Below are positions 8,387-17,438 of a stretch of DNA of 64,000 nucleotides, piece after piece. The stretch is from Bacteroidaceae bacterium (lineage in GTDB: Bacteria > Bacteroidota > Bacteroidia > Bacteroidales > Bacteroidaceae). The translations under genes and the position numbers were made by a program. Below the pieces are notes generated by a model. It had not been told where the DNA came from, did no database searches, and was given only the letters and a program-made list of their open reading frames with translations. Positions within the stretch are counted from its first letter, which is position 1, and each line of letters opens with the position of its first letter. The stretch covers positions 37,950-101,949 of the forward strand of contig CABIXF010000011.1 in the NCBI GenBank assembly GCA_902362595.1. The letters are read 5' to 3'.

Positions 8387-9519
8387 AAGCTTATTATTTC
8401 TTTTATCAGTGATTTCACCATCGTAAACCGTTGTTCCACATTGTATTTCTGTCCTGTACCGGTCGATATAGAGAAATTGAATTTTTCATCATTAAATAAA
8501 CGAATCATTCCGGCCTTGAAGTCTTCTGCATTTTTCAACAGCAAATGCTGTTCTTCGTCGCTCAACCAAGCGATATTTACACTCAGCGTATCATATACCG
8601 ACTTGGATATAGGCTTTCTTTTGTCGGTAATCTTATATCGCTTACGGAATGTATCTTTTTTGAATATCTCATAACAGCACTCCATCGCCTTGTCAAAAGA
8701 GACCCGTATGTCATTTCTTTGTGCAGGAGTCATTTTATTTAATTCTCCCATCTTATCATTCAGAAACATATCCAAGTCGCCCATGTAATCCTGATAACCG
8801 ATAAAGAACGCCACAAACCGGTTGACAAAATCCCGATCTTGCATCCGCTTGCTTTTCACGGAATAATTGGTAGCCTTTTTAAAAGACTCCATATTGGCCA
8901 GCTCCTTTATAAATATTGCCGCAGGTCCCTGATTCAAAGCGTGACGCATTTCCTGGGGAGTTAAAGGTTCTCCCGCGGTATTCACACGTTGGAATATTAT
9001 GTATTTCACATCCAACGGAGTACCTTTACGCAAGGTGTTCATGGTGATTTTGAGCGATTTGATGCGCTTCACTTCAGGCCGTGCCAGTTGTGAAAAAGTC
9101 AAGCCTTCAAAATTTTTCAAGAACTGTAGTCCCTCCAGTTTCAAAGGTTCATCTTCCTTCAAAACAAAATCCCTTATCGCACAGATTCGTTGTAACCCGT
9201 CTATAATGGAAAGTTTTTGACTTACAGGGTCTTCACTAAAATAGAATGAGGGCAAAGGAAGTCCCAGCAGAATTGACTCTATCAGCCTGCTCTTTTTCAC
9301 GTTATCCCATACGTCAGCCGCACGCTGAAAATCAGGCTGCAAATCTATCTCATCGTTTTCCAGTTGTTCTATCAGCGAGCCTAAATTCACAGTCGATATA
9401 TCCACATCAATCTCATTGGGATTAAAAGGTTTGGTTATCACTTCCATTGACTTCCCTCCGTTAAGATCTTCTTCTTCTACTCCCAGTTCATTTTGTATTT
9501 TAAGGTCTTCCATACTCAT
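8383..9519 (-). CDS. DUF262 (GmrS-like/ParB-fold) protein
   Basis: A 378-residue protein with the DUF262 domain (about residues 40-240). The family signature LQPDFQRAADVWDNVKKSRLIES is present, as is the nucleotide-handling motif SIIDGLQRICAIRDF, equivalent to the DGQQR motif of the ParB/Srx-like NTPase fold. DUF262 is the N-terminal half of the type IV restriction enzyme GmrSD; here the HNH nuclease half (DUF1524) is missing and the C-terminal 130 residues are helical. It heads the cassette and overlaps the ATPase gene by four bases. A TATCTTTG -7-like box lies on the minus strand at 9634-9641. The two codons MSM give alternative starts. Confidence 0.88.
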   Translation of the reverse strand: MSMEDLKIQNELGVEEEDLNGGKSMEVITKPFNPNEIDVDISTVNLGSLIEQLENDEIDLQPDFQRAADVWDNVKKSRLIESILLGLPLPSFYFSEDPVSQKLSIIDGLQRICAIRDFVLKEDEPLKLEGLQFLKNFEGLTFSQLARPEVKRIKSLKITMNTLRKGTPLDVKYIIFQRVNTAGEPLTPQEMRHALNQGPAAIFIKELANMESFKKATNYSVKSKRMQDRDFVNRFVAFFIGYQDYMGDLDMFLNDKMGELNKMTPAQRNDIRVSFDKAMECCYEIFKKDTFRKRYKITDKRKPISKSVYDTLSVNIAWLSDEEQHLLLKNAEDFKAGMIRLFNDEKFNFSISTGTGQKYNVEQRFTMVKSLIKEIISL

Positions 9520-9771
9520 AAGAAACTCATTCTATTTTAGCCAAATTCTTCAATCTCAGTTTACTCAACCGTCCCTGTTCCTTCAACTGTGTTTCAAACT
9601 CTAGCCACAAAGGCCATTAATCCGAATTATATACAAAGATATGGATTTAATCACATCAAGGGAAATAATAAATTAACTTTTTACGATTGTCACAAAAAGC
9701 CAACTTCCGCTTTTCCCAAACCTCCCGCCGAAGATACCCCATCCTCAAAGAATTTTCTACGTTTTCCGGCA
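9520..9771. other. Intergenic region upstream of the DUF262 cassette
   Basis: No convincing gene. On the minus strand a -7 promoter-like TATCTTTG lies at 9634-9641. A 28-codon frame without ATG (minus strand, ending about 9529) might be a gene remnant but has no support. The stretch marks the transition from G+C-rich chromosome to the more A+T-rich cassette. Confidence 0.5.
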
Positions 9772-9846
9772 GAGAAACATACGGTTTTCACGCGGAAAAC
9801 ATACGGCTCCGCCACGGGAAACGTACGGTTCCGGGAAGGGAAACAT
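9772..9846. repeat. Degenerate 22-23 bp tandem repeat
   Basis: Three full units and part of a fourth run head to tail (9772-9793, 9794-9816, 9817-9838, 9839-9846). Each begins with a GGAAAACATACGG-like core, and the variants GAAACATACGG and GAAACGTACGG occur. The region is noncoding on both strands. Purpose unknown. Confidence 0.7.
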
Positions 9847-9889
9847 AAAAAAGTGCCTGAAGTTTCCGTAAAAACCTCCAGGCACTTTC
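9847..9889 (-). terminator. Rho-independent terminator of the mltF-like gene
   Basis: AAGTGCCTG and CAGGCACTT form a 9-base stem. On the minus strand the stem is followed by a T run, so it ends leftward transcription from the lytic transglycosylase gene that stops at 9913. Confidence 0.85.
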
Positions 9890-9912
9890 CGAACAAGTTC
9901 CTTACTTGTCTT

Positions 9913-11286
9913 CTATTTCTTGATTTTCCGTTTGTAAAGCTCCGCCCGCGCCAGAATCTCCCGCACGAACTCATACGTATCGCTGCCGCGGAGATAGCCG
10001 TTCTTGCAGACGGGGTCCTGATAATATTCCTTGTTGCTCTTGAGCAGCATGTAATGGGCCACGTGGTGCTCCCACAGGTAACGGTTGCGGCCGTATTTCT
10101 CGGCCAGGGCCATGGCATCGGTCACATGGCCTATCCCGCAGTTGTAGGCGGCCAGGATGAACTTCGCCTGCTCTTCCTTGTCGGTTACCTTACTGAACGT
10201 GCGCTGCATGTTGGCGATGTATTTCACGGCGGCCTTGATGCTCTCTTCCGGGTCCTGCTCCTTGCCAGGCGGTACTCCCATCAAACGGGAGGTAGCAGGC
10301 ATGAGCTGCATCAGTCCCTTGGCTCCGGCCCACGACACCACGTTTGGATTGAAGTTCGATTCCGTATAGGCCAGGGAGGCCAGCAGACGCCAGTCCCACC
10401 CGATTTCCTTGGCATAGCGGCGGAACAGTGCATCGTAGTGGGAAATCTTGCCGTCTTTCACGGAAAGAATGGACCCGTGCGACGGACGCTTGGCCAGTTC
10501 GAAATAACGGCGGGCACTGGCCCGGAACTCCGGTGAATTGATGTTCTCCCGGTGCCACTTGTCGGCTGCGGCGGCCAGCTGGGGCGAGGTCTTACGCACA
10601 GCCCACGATGAACGCTGGTCGAAGCTGATAGCCAGCTTGATGTCCAGCACCGGATAATAGGTTCGGTTGATTTTGGCGATTTCGTCGGTGGCCACCGTAT
10701 AGTCGATACGGCCCTCCGCCACCCACGTAATCAGGTCTTCCGACGAAACACTGTCGGAGGAGACCTCACAGATGTCGATGCCGCCTCCCAGCTCCCGGTT
10801 CAGGTTCTCCAGCCGGGTACGGTATTTTCCGGAGTTGACATAGACCTTCTTCCCCACCAGCTCCGTCACGTCTTTCAGGGCTTCCTTTCCGCGCCGCTGC
10901 ACGATGACCTGGCGAGTGATGTCTTCCTCCCCGCAATAAATCAGACTGTCTTTCAGGGCGTTGGTCATGATGAGGTTATAGGCCACCAGGTCGCCTGCCC
11001 CACTGAGCAGACTGTCCACCAGCCCTTCTTCGTCTTTCACCACCTTTACCTTCAGGGTCAGGCCGAGCGACTTGGCAAACTGCTGGGCCAGTTCGTACTG
11101 GAATCCCATGGGTTCGCCGCGGTAGTTGAAGTACGACACGGAACTGTTGACCGTGAGCACCACCAGTTCTTTCTTCTCCAGTATCTGCGGCAAGTCGACC
11201 GCCACCTCCTCCGTCTTCTTTTCCGGCTGACAGGAAAAGAGCAGCAGCGCCATCGCCCCTACCAGACATCCGATCCAGGTTTTCAT
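9913..11286 (-). CDS. MltF-like membrane-bound lytic murein transglycosylase
   Basis: A 457-residue lipoprotein (signal peptide, lipobox ending at Cys 19). It has a periplasmic solute-binding domain (SBP family 3, about residues 40-265) followed by a lysozyme-like SLT domain whose catalytic glutamate lies in LAYTESNFNP (about residue 310) with the downstream GAKGLMQLMP and AAYNCGIGHV motifs. This order is that of MltF, which cleaves the glycan strands of peptidoglycan to 1,6-anhydro ends; the solute-binding domain is thought to sense peptides. The gene overlaps the end of udk by four bases. A strong terminator follows. Confidence 0.92.
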   Translation of the reverse strand: MKTWIGCLVGAMALLLFSCQPEKKTEEVAVDLPQILEKKELVVLTVNSSVSYFNYRGEPMGFQYELAQQFAKSLGLTLKVKVVKDEEGLVDSLLSGAGDLVAYNLIMTNALKDSLIYCGEEDITRQVIVQRRGKEALKDVTELVGKKVYVNSGKYRTRLENLNRELGGGIDICEVSSDSVSSEDLITWVAEGRIDYTVATDEIAKINRTYYPVLDIKLAISFDQRSSWAVRKTSPQLAAAADKWHRENINSPEFRASARRYFELAKRPSHGSILSVKDGKISHYDALFRRYAKEIGWDWRLLASLAYTESNFNPNVVSWAGAKGLMQLMPATSRLMGVPPGKEQDPEESIKAAVKYIANMQRTFSKVTDKEEQAKFILAAYNCGIGHVTDAMALAEKYGRNRYLWEHHVAHYMLLKSNKEYYQDPVCKNGYLRGSDTYEFVREILARAELYKRKIKK

Positions 11287-11906
11287 CGGTCGACGATTTT
11301 TTCGATGTACATTTTCAGAATCTCAATGGCTTTTTCATTGTGTCCTCCCTGCGGGACAATCAGGTCGGCAATCCGCTTGGCCGGCTCGATGAACTCCAGG
11401 TGCATGGGTTTCAGCACCCGCACGTAACGGTCCATCACGGCCTCCGCCGTACGTCCGCGTTCAATCACATCCCGCTGGATGACACGTATCAGACGTTCGT
11501 CGGGGTCGGCATCCACAAAGATGCGCAGGTCCATCTGCTTGCAGAGACGACGGTCGCTCAGGGCCAGAATCCCTTCGATGATGACCACCTTGCGCGGCTC
11601 TACATGAATGGTCTCCTTCTGGCGGGTACAGGTCAGGTAGGAATACACGGGCTGTTCGATGGCCTCGCCCCGGCGCAGCATCTCCACGTGCTTCGAAAGC
11701 AAATCCCAGTCGAAGGCAGAAGGATGGTCGAAGTTGATGTTCTGCCGTTCTTCCACGGGCACATGGCTGCTGTCCTTGTAATATGAGTCGAGCGGAAGCA
11801 CTGCCACTTCGTTTTCCGGCAGACTTTCTACAATCCGTCGCACCACAGTTGTTTTCCCGGAGCCTGTTCCTCCTGCAATTCCAATGATAATCATAACTTG
11901 TTTCAA
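11283..11906 (-). CDS. udk: Uridine kinase
   Basis: A 207-residue P-loop kinase that phosphorylates uridine and cytidine for pyrimidine salvage. Walker A is IGIAGGTGSGKTTV at the N-terminus. DSYYKD (about residue 41), NFDHPSAFDW and the RxxRD lid region (RVIQRDVIERGRT) are the hallmarks of the uridine kinase family. The ATG at 11906 is followed by a second in-frame ATG at 11894; either fits. It is co-transcribed with the mltF-like gene through a four-base overlap and is divergent from the Dabb gene. Confidence 0.95.
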   Translation of the reverse strand: MKQVMIIIGIAGGTGSGKTTVVRRIVESLPENEVAVLPLDSYYKDSSHVPVEERQNINFDHPSAFDWDLLSKHVEMLRRGEAIEQPVYSYLTCTRQKETIHVEPRKVVIIEGILALSDRRLCKQMDLRIFVDADPDERLIRVIQRDVIERGRTAEAVMDRYVRVLKPMHLEFIEPAKRIADLIVPQGGHNEKAIEILKMYIEKIVDR

Positions 11907-11917
11907 TAATTAATTTC

Positions 11918-11925
11918 TATATTTG
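11918..11925 (+). promoter_or_regulatory. Putative -7 promoter box of the Dabb gene
   Basis: TATATTTG matches the TAnnTTTG consensus, 40 bases upstream of the ATG at 11965, in the divergent gap between udk and the Dabb gene. Confidence 0.5.
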
Positions 11926-11964
11926 CAATACACAAAAATACGAAAATCATAAAAACAAACAAAC

Positions 11965-12264
11965 ATGGTCAAACACATTGTTCTATTCAAACTGAAAGAA
12001 AGTCTTTCTGCGGCTGAAAAAGCCGACATCATGCACCGTTTCAAGGCGGCTATCGAGGCCCTTCCGGCCACCATTCCTTTTATCCGCGACATCCATGTGG
12101 GACTGAACGAGAACCCGGCAGAGACATGGGACATCTGCCTGGACAGCAGTTTCGACACCCTCGACGACGTAAAAGCCTATTCCATCCATCCGGCCCACGT
12201 GGCTGCGGCGGGTATCCTGAAAGAGGCCAAGGAAAATCGGGCCTGCGTGGACTATACCCTCTAA
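11965..12264 (+). CDS. Dabb (dimeric alpha-beta barrel) stress-response protein
   Basis: A 99-residue protein with the complete Dabb pattern: MVKHIVLFKLKE at the N-terminus, the central VGLNENPAETWDICL strand and the YSIHPAHVAA motif with the conserved histidine. Members are small dimeric barrels of the ferredoxin-like fold; some bind polyketide-like substrates, but most bacterial copies have no known reaction. The thioesterase gene follows 19 bases downstream, so the two probably share a transcript. Confidence 0.9.
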   Translation: MVKHIVLFKLKESLSAAEKADIMHRFKAAIEALPATIPFIRDIHVGLNENPAETWDICLDSSFDTLDDVKAYSIHPAHVAAAGILKEAKENRACVDYTL

Positions 12265-12283
12265 CCTTCCAACCTCGACGCAC

Positions 12284-12769
12284 ATGGAAAAGATTATCAA
12301 TCCCTGGAAAGGAATAGAAGGCTATTACTGTTTCGGATGTGCTCCCCACAACGAGGACGGACTGAAAATGGAGTTTTACGAGGACGGAGAAGAGATTGTG
12401 TGCCTGTGGAAACCGGAGGCCCGCTTCCAAGGCTGGGTGAACACCCTGCACGGGGGCATACAGGCCACGATGCTCGACGAAATCTGTGCCTGGGTCATCG
12501 CCCGCAAGATGCAGACTTCGGGGGTGACTTCCCGCATGGAAACGCACTACCTGAAGCCGGTGCATACCACCGACTCGCATCTCACGCTCCGAGCGCGGCT
12601 GAAAGAAGTGAAACGGCACTTCGCATTCATCGAAGCGGGCATCTTCGACGAGCACGACCAGCTCTGCACCAAGGCCGTATGCACCTATTACCTCTTCTCG
12701 AAGGAAAAAGCGGAAAAGGAAATGTGCTTCAAGGGCTGCTATACGGAAAAAGAGGTGGAGAATTTATAA
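12284..12769 (+). CDS. PaaI-family hot-dog thioesterase
   Basis: A 161-residue hot-dog fold protein. The signature LHGGIQATMLDEICAW (about residues 55-70) contains the HGG and the acidic residue that places the catalytic water in PaaI-type acyl-CoA thioesterases. The N-terminus carries CFGCAPHNEDGLKM, a cysteine-bearing motif common in this subgroup (CFVCGxxNPxGL). The substrate is unknown. It sits directly downstream of the Dabb gene and upstream of the histidine operon leader. Confidence 0.88.
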   Translation: MEKIINPWKGIEGYYCFGCAPHNEDGLKMEFYEDGEEIVCLWKPEARFQGWVNTLHGGIQATMLDEICAWVIARKMQTSGVTSRMETHYLKPVHTTDSHLTLRARLKEVKRHFAFIEAGIFDEHDQLCTKAVCTYYLFSKEKAEKEMCFKGCYTEKEVENL

Positions 12770-12804
12770 AACTGACAGCAAAACTGACTTTTTCCTGATA
12801 AATA

Positions 12805-12836
12805 TTTGCTTTTTCAAATCTTATCTTATAATTTTG
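12805..12836 (+). promoter_or_regulatory. Promoter of the his operon
   Basis: TTTG (12805-12808) and TAATTTTG (12829-12836), separated by 20 bases, match the Bacteroidota -33/-7 promoter. It reads into the histidine leader peptide 20 bases downstream. Confidence 0.8.
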
Positions 12837-12857
12837 TCGCAACAAAAGAAAGAAAAT

Positions 12858-12920
12858 ATGATTTTAAATACTGTACATCATCGCCATCATCATTTCCTAA
12901 CGGTTCACACGGTAGGCTGA
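12858..12920 (+). CDS. Histidine operon leader peptide
   Basis: A 20-codon ORF whose product contains VHHRHHHF and one further histidine (six of 20 residues, five of them within a six-codon block). It lies between the promoter and an intrinsic terminator in front of hisG. This is the control element of a ribosome-mediated attenuator: a ribosome stalled on the His codons lets the antiterminator form. The sequence TTCCTAACGG within the 3' half of the ORF (about 12893-12903) is complementary to CCGTTAGGAA in the 5' arm region of the terminator. The peptide is expected to have no function of its own. Confidence 0.92.
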   Translation: MILNTVHHRHHHFLTVHTVG

Positions 12921-12956
12921 GAAGGCGTGTAGTTACAGAAAAGAGATAAGATAACA

Positions 12957-13004
12957 AAAAAGGCTTGCCGTTAGGAATCATCCCGGTAAGCCTTTTTTTA
13001 TTTG
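12957..13004 (+). terminator. Attenuator terminator of the his operon
   Basis: AAAAGGCTTGCC pairs with GGTAAGCCTTTT and is followed by a T run, giving a strong intrinsic terminator just before hisG. Its loop-side 5' portion (CCGTTAGGAA, about 12970) can instead pair with the leader-peptide region, so it is the OFF state of the attenuator. Confidence 0.92.
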
Positions 13005-13026
13005 GACACTTTAACCGAAAAACAAC

Positions 13027-13878
13027 ATGTTAAGAATTGCCGTACAATCCAAAGGGCGTTTGTTTGAAGACACAATGGCCCTGTTCACAGAAGCCGACAT
13101 CAAGCTGTCTACTTCCAAACGTACCTTGCTGACACAATCTACCAACTTCCCCGTGGAGGTGCTCTTCCTGCGCGACGACGACATTCCGCAGTGTGTGGCC
13201 AACGGCGTGGCCGACCTGGGCATCGTGGGGGAAAACGAGTTCGTGGAACGTGCCGAAGAAGCTGAAATCGTTCACCGACTGGGATTCAGCAAATGCCGTC
13301 TCTCGCTGGCCATCCATAAGGAGAGCGAATACGACGGGCTGCAGTGGTTCAACCACAAGAAGATTGCCACTTCCTACCCGCACATTCTGAAGAACTTCCT
13401 GAACGAGCAGCAGATTGAGGCGGATATCCATGTCATCACGGGCTCGGTGGAGATATCTCCGGCCATCGGACTGGCGGATGCCATCTTCGATATCGTCAGC
13501 TCGGGCTCTACCCTCATCAGCAACAACCTGAAAGAGGTGGAAGTGGTGATGAAGAGTGAGGCTTTGCTCATCGGCAACAAGAACCTGTCGGCAGAAAAGA
13601 AGGAAATCCTTCAGGAGCTGTTGTTCCGCATCGATGCCGTGAAGACAGCCGAAGACAAGAAATACGTGCTGATGAACGTGCCTACCGACAAGGTGAAGGA
13701 CATCGTGGAGGTACTGCCGGGCATCAAGAGTCCCACTATCATGCCGCTGGCCACGGAAGGATGGAGCAGCATCCACACCGTCATCGACCAGAAACGTTTC
13801 TGGGAAATCATCGGCAAGCTGAAGGCCATCGGGGCACAGGGTATCCTGGTACTCCCCATCGAGAAAATGATACTTTAA
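13027..13878 (+). CDS. hisG: ATP phosphoribosyltransferase
   Basis: First enzyme of histidine synthesis; joins ATP and PRPP to give phosphoribosyl-ATP. The 283-residue length marks the long, hexameric HisG form with a C-terminal regulatory domain that binds histidine, so it should not need HisZ. Seen are the N-terminal LRIAVQSKGRLFE, the ADLGIVGENE segment, and the PRPP-binding loop region DIVSSGSTL (about residue 157). The C-terminal domain (from about residue 210) ends GILVLPIEKMIL. It follows the attenuator by 23 bases and precedes hisD by 30 bases. Confidence 0.97.
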   Translation: MLRIAVQSKGRLFEDTMALFTEADIKLSTSKRTLLTQSTNFPVEVLFLRDDDIPQCVANGVADLGIVGENEFVERAEEAEIVHRLGFSKCRLSLAIHKESEYDGLQWFNHKKIATSYPHILKNFLNEQQIEADIHVITGSVEISPAIGLADAIFDIVSSGSTLISNNLKEVEVVMKSEALLIGNKNLSAEKKEILQELLFRIDAVKTAEDKKYVLMNVPTDKVKDIVEVLPGIKSPTIMPLATEGWSSIHTVIDQKRFWEIIGKLKAIGAQGILVLPIEKMIL

Positions 13879-13908
13879 CCGTTGAATCATTTCACACCAA
13901 ATGCTACT

Positions 13909-15192
13909 ATGAACATCATTACTTATCCTGAGAAAAGTACATGGGCCGACTTGCTAAAACGGCCTACTCTCCAGACGGAATCGCTGCGGGAGACGGTACT
14001 CGAAATATTGAACCGCATCAAGTTTGAAGGCGACAAGGCCGTGCGGGAGTATGAAGAGAAATTCGACAAGGTGCGGCTGGATTCCCTGCAGGTGAGCGAG
14101 GCGGAAATCACCGAAGCGGAAAAGAAGGTCAGCATCGAACTGAAGGCGGCCATCACACTGGCCTACAAGAACATCCACACCTTCCACGCGGCACAGGTGT
14201 TCCAAGGGAAGAAGATTACCACCCTGCCGGGCGTCACTTGCTGGCAGAAGGCGGTGCCCATCGAAAAGGTGGGACTGTACATTCCCGGCGGAACGGCTCC
14301 TCTCTTCTCGACAGTGCTGATGCTGGCTACTCCGGCACAGATTGCGGGCTGCAAGGAAATCATTCTCTGTACCCCGCCCGACAAGGCAGGAAAGATTCAT
14401 CCGGCCATCCTGTATGCGGCCAAACTGGCAGGCATCAACCGTATCTTCAAGGCGGGGGGCGTACAGGCTATCGGGGCCATGGCCTATGGCACGGAGAGCA
14501 TCCCGAAAGTATATAAGATATTTGGTCCGGGCAACCAGTATGTCACGGCGGCCAAGCAGCAGGTTTCCCTGCGCGACGTGGCCATCGACATGCCGGCAGG
14601 TCCGTCGGAAGTAGCGGTACTGGCCGACGAAACCGCCAACCCGGTCTTCGTGGCAGCCGACCTGCTTTCCCAGGCGGAACACGGCGTAGACAGTCAGGCC
14701 CTCCTGATTACTACAAGCGAAACCTTGCTGAAAGCGACCATGCAGGAGGTGGAGCGCCAGTTGGACGTGCTGCCGCGCAAGGAAATCGCCAGCCGCTCCC
14801 TGGCGGCCAGCAAACTGATTCTGGTGAAGGACATGGACGAGGCGGTGGCCATGGTCAACGAGTATGCGCCGGAACACCTGATTATCGAAACCAAGGACTA
14901 CCTGGAAGTCAGCGAACGGATTGTCAATGCGGGCTCGGTATTCCTGGGATATTATTCGCCGGAAAGTGCGGGCGACTATGCTTCGGGCACCAACCACACG
15001 CTGCCGACCAACGGCTATGCCAAAGCGTACAGCGGAGTGAGTCTGGACAGCTTCATCCGCAAAATCACGTTCCAGGAAATCACGCCCGAAGGCATCGCCA
15101 TGATTGGCCCGGCCATTGAGGTGATGGCGGCCAACGAGCAGCTGGACGGCCACAAAAATGCAATCTCCGTACGTTTAAAGAAAGAATCATGA
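13909..15192 (+). CDS. hisD: Histidinol dehydrogenase
   Basis: Catalyses the last two steps of histidine synthesis, the zinc-dependent NAD oxidation of histidinol to histidine. The 427-residue product has the family signature [16 protein letters not shown] near residue 230 and the zinc and base-catalysis region [14 protein letters not shown] and YAPEHLI further on. The ATG at 13909 is chosen over one at 13882 because the standard N-terminus ([12 protein letters not shown]) then follows. The stop overlaps the start of hisC (ATGA), so translation is coupled. Confidence 0.97.
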   Translation: MNIITYPEKSTWADLLKRPTLQTESLRETVLEILNRIKFEGDKAVREYEEKFDKVRLDSLQVSEAEITEAEKKVSIELKAAITLAYKNIHTFHAAQVFQGKKITTLPGVTCWQKAVPIEKVGLYIPGGTAPLFSTVLMLATPAQIAGCKEIILCTPPDKAGKIHPAILYAAKLAGINRIFKAGGVQAIGAMAYGTESIPKVYKIFGPGNQYVTAAKQQVSLRDVAIDMPAGPSEVAVLADETANPVFVAADLLSQAEHGVDSQALLITTSETLLKATMQEVERQLDVLPRKEIASRSLAASKLILVKDMDEAVAMVNEYAPEHLIIETKDYLEVSERIVNAGSVFLGYYSPESAGDYASGTNHTLPTNGYAKAYSGVSLDSFIRKITFQEITPEGIAMIGPAIEVMAANEQLDGHKNAISVRLKKES

Positions 15193-16238
15193 AACCATTG
15201 AAAGAACTTACGCGGCCGAACATCTGGGCCTTGAAGCCTTATTCTTCGGCACGCGACGAATATAGCGGGAAAGAGGCATCGGTGTTTCTGGATGCCAACG
15301 AGAATCCTTACAACACGCCCAACAACCGGTACCCGGACCCGCTGCAACGGGAATTGAAAGGGCTGATCGGGCGTATCAAGAAGGTATCGCCCGAGCATAT
15401 CTTCCTGGGCAACGGCAGCGATGAAGCCATCGACCTTCCTTTCCGGGCGTTCTGCCGTCCGGGCATCGACAACGTGGTGGCCATCGAGCCGACCTACGGC
15501 ATGTATCAGGTCTGTGCCGATGTCAACGACGTGGAGTACCGCAAGGTGCAGCTCGACGCGAATTTCCAGTTCAAGGCTGCCGACCTGCTGGCGGCTGCCA
15601 ACGAGCACACCAAACTGATTTTCCTCTGCTCGCCCAACAACCCGACGGGCAACAACCTGTGCCGGGAAGAGATTCTGACCCTGCTCCGGCAGTTCGAAGG
15701 ACTGGTCATCGTGGACGAGGCGTATGCGGATTTCTCCGACCAGCCGTCGTTCCTGTCACAGCTCGACGAGTTCCCGAACCTGATTATCCTGCAGACCTTC
15801 TCGAAGGCCTGGGGCTGTGCGGCCATCCGTCTGGGCATGGCGTTCGCTTCCAAGGAAATCATCGACCTGCTGAACAAAATCAAATATCCTTACAATGTGA
15901 ACCGGCTGACACAGCAGGAAGCCATCCGGATGACTGAAAAGCACTATCAGGTGCAGCAATGGGTAGGTTCGTTGCTGAAAGAACGTACGCGGCTGATGAC
16001 CGAATTTAAGAAACTGCCGTGCTGCGAGCACATCTACCCCACCGACGCGAATTTCTTCCTCACCCGGGTGAGCAACGCCAAGAAAATCTACGACTACCTG
16101 GTAGACAGAGGCATCATCGTCCGCAACCGGAGCAACGTGGCCTTGTGCCACAACTGCCTGCGCATCACCATCGGTACGCATCCGGAGAACGATGCGCTGC
16201 TGGAGGCCCTGAAAAACTACAAGGAGGAGGAAGCATGA
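15189..16238 (+). CDS. hisC: Histidinol-phosphate aminotransferase
   Basis: PLP-dependent aminotransferase (fold type I) that converts imidazole acetol phosphate to histidinol phosphate. The 349-residue product has the N-terminal [11 protein letters not shown] substrate motif, [12 protein letters not shown], the [10 protein letters not shown] segment, the DEAYADF aspartate, and the PLP lysine in [14 protein letters not shown] (about residue 208). It overlaps hisD and hisB by ATGA at both ends, as expected for equal expression of the enzymes. Confidence 0.97.
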   Translation: MKPLKELTRPNIWALKPYSSARDEYSGKEASVFLDANENPYNTPNNRYPDPLQRELKGLIGRIKKVSPEHIFLGNGSDEAIDLPFRAFCRPGIDNVVAIEPTYGMYQVCADVNDVEYRKVQLDANFQFKAADLLAAANEHTKLIFLCSPNNPTGNNLCREEILTLLRQFEGLVIVDEAYADFSDQPSFLSQLDEFPNLIILQTFSKAWGCAAIRLGMAFASKEIIDLLNKIKYPYNVNRLTQQEAIRMTEKHYQVQQWVGSLLKERTRLMTEFKKLPCCEHIYPTDANFFLTRVSNAKKIYDYLVDRGIIVRNRSNVALCHNCLRITIGTHPENDALLEALKNYKEEEA

Positions 16239-17359
16239 AAAAGAAAGTCTTGTTCATCGACCGCGACGGAACCCTCGTCATCGAACCGCCCGTAGATTAT
16301 CAGTTGGATGCCTTCGAGAAACTGGAGTTTTATCCCAAGGTGTTCCGCAACCTGTATTTCATCCGGCAGAAGCTGGATTTTGAGCTGGTCATGGTGACCA
16401 ATCAGGACGGACTGGGCACGCCTTCTTTCCCGGAAGAGACTTTCTGGCCCGTACACAACCTGATGCTCCAGTCGTTCAAGAACGAGGGCATCGAGTTCGA
16501 CAATATTCTGATTGACCGAAGTTTCCCGGAAGACAATGCGCCTACCCGCAAGCCCCGCACGGGCATGCTGACGGCTTACCTGCACAATCCGGACTATGAC
16601 CTGCCGGGCAGTTTTGTCATCGGCGACCGGGCGACGGATGTGCAACTGGCACAGAACCTGGGCTGCAAGGCTATCCTGCTGCAACCGGATAAAAGTATAC
16701 TGGCCGGCAGCGGACTGGAGGATACCTGCGTGCTGGCCACTACCGACTGGGACCGCGTGGCGGAGTTCCTTTTTGCTGGCGAACGGACGGCGGAAGTGTG
16801 CCGGAAGACCAAGGAAACCGACATCCGCATCCGCCTCAACCTGGACGGCAACGGCACCTGCCACATTGACACGGGACTGGGGTTCTTCGACCACATGCTG
16901 GAGCAGATTGGCAAGCATGGCGGCATCGACCTCGACATCCACGTGGACGGTGACTTGCACGTAGACGAGCACCACACCATCGAAGACACGGCCATCGCCC
17001 TGGGAGAATGTTTGTATCAGGCCCTCGGAAGCAAGCGGGGCATCGAACGCTACGGCTACTGCCTGCCCATGGACGACTGTCTGTGCATGGTGGCACTCGA
17101 CTTCGGCGGACGCCCCTGGCTGGTGTGGGACGCCACCTTCACCCGCGAAAAAATCGGCGACATGCCCACCGAGATGTTCCTCCATTTCTTCAAGTCGCTG
17201 AGCGACTCGGCCCGCATGAACCTCCACATCAAGGCAGAAGGCACCAACGAACACCACAAGATTGAGGGGATTTTCAAGGCCCTTGCCCGCAGCATCAAGA
17301 TGGCTGTGCGGCGCGACATCCATCATTTTGAGATTCCCTCCAGCAAGGGATGCATCTGA
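16235..17359 (+). CDS. hisB: Bifunctional histidinol-phosphatase / imidazoleglycerol-phosphate dehydratase
   Basis: A 374-residue fused enzyme. The N-terminal HAD phosphatase begins with [14 protein letters not shown] (catalytic DRDGT) and includes VTNQDGLG and [10 protein letters not shown]; it removes phosphate from histidinol phosphate. The C-terminal dehydratase domain (from about residue 185) has the two metal-binding histidine motifs [15 protein letters not shown] and [14 protein letters not shown]. The fusion is of the type known from enterobacteria and many Bacteroidota. The start at 16235 follows a strong ribosome site (AGGAGG) and overlaps the hisC stop. A bidirectional terminator follows the gene. 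Confidence 0.97.
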   Translation: MKKKVLFIDRDGTLVIEPPVDYQLDAFEKLEFYPKVFRNLYFIRQKLDFELVMVTNQDGLGTPSFPEETFWPVHNLMLQSFKNEGIEFDNILIDRSFPEDNAPTRKPRTGMLTAYLHNPDYDLPGSFVIGDRATDVQLAQNLGCKAILLQPDKSILAGSGLEDTCVLATTDWDRVAEFLFAGERTAEVCRKTKETDIRIRLNLDGNGTCHIDTGLGFFDHMLEQIGKHGGIDLDIHVDGDLHVDEHHTIEDTAIALGECLYQALGSKRGIERYGYCLPMDDCLCMVALDFGGRPWLVWDATFTREKIGDMPTEMFLHFFKSLSDSARMNLHIKAEGTNEHHKIEGIFKALARSIKMAVRRDIHHFEIPSSKGCI

Positions 17360-17368
17360 AAACAAAAA

Positions 17369-17421
17369 AAGAAGCATGGATTCCGAGAGAAATTCTCTCC
17401 GTATCCATGCTTCTTTCTTAT
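17369..17421. terminator. Bidirectional terminator between hisB and the DUF4923 gene
   Basis: A long hairpin with arms AGAAGCATGGAT and ATCCATGCTTCT plus an inner GAGAGAA/TTCTCTC stem. A-rich and T-rich flanks on the two sides let it serve both convergent genes. Confidence 0.9.
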
Positions 17422-17438
17422 AATTTACGAAACAAGCG

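Noticed and set aside
9529..9612. A 28-codon minus-strand frame before the DUF262 gene
   Set aside because: No ATG, no ribosome site and no similarity; the TTG start would be arbitrary.
9589..10536. Long plus-strand frame of 315 codons
   Set aside because: It lies opposite the lytic transglycosylase gene, and its beginning covers the tandem repeat and the terminator. Codon content looks like a shadow of the minus-strand gene.
13954..15153. Minus-strand frame of 399 codons opposite hisD
   Set aside because: hisD is certain, and the antisense product is rich in Arg and His without motifs; a G+C-rich shadow frame.
16217..17377. Minus-strand frame of 386 codons opposite hisB
   Set aside because: hisB is well supported over the same bases; the antisense frame has no recognisable domain.
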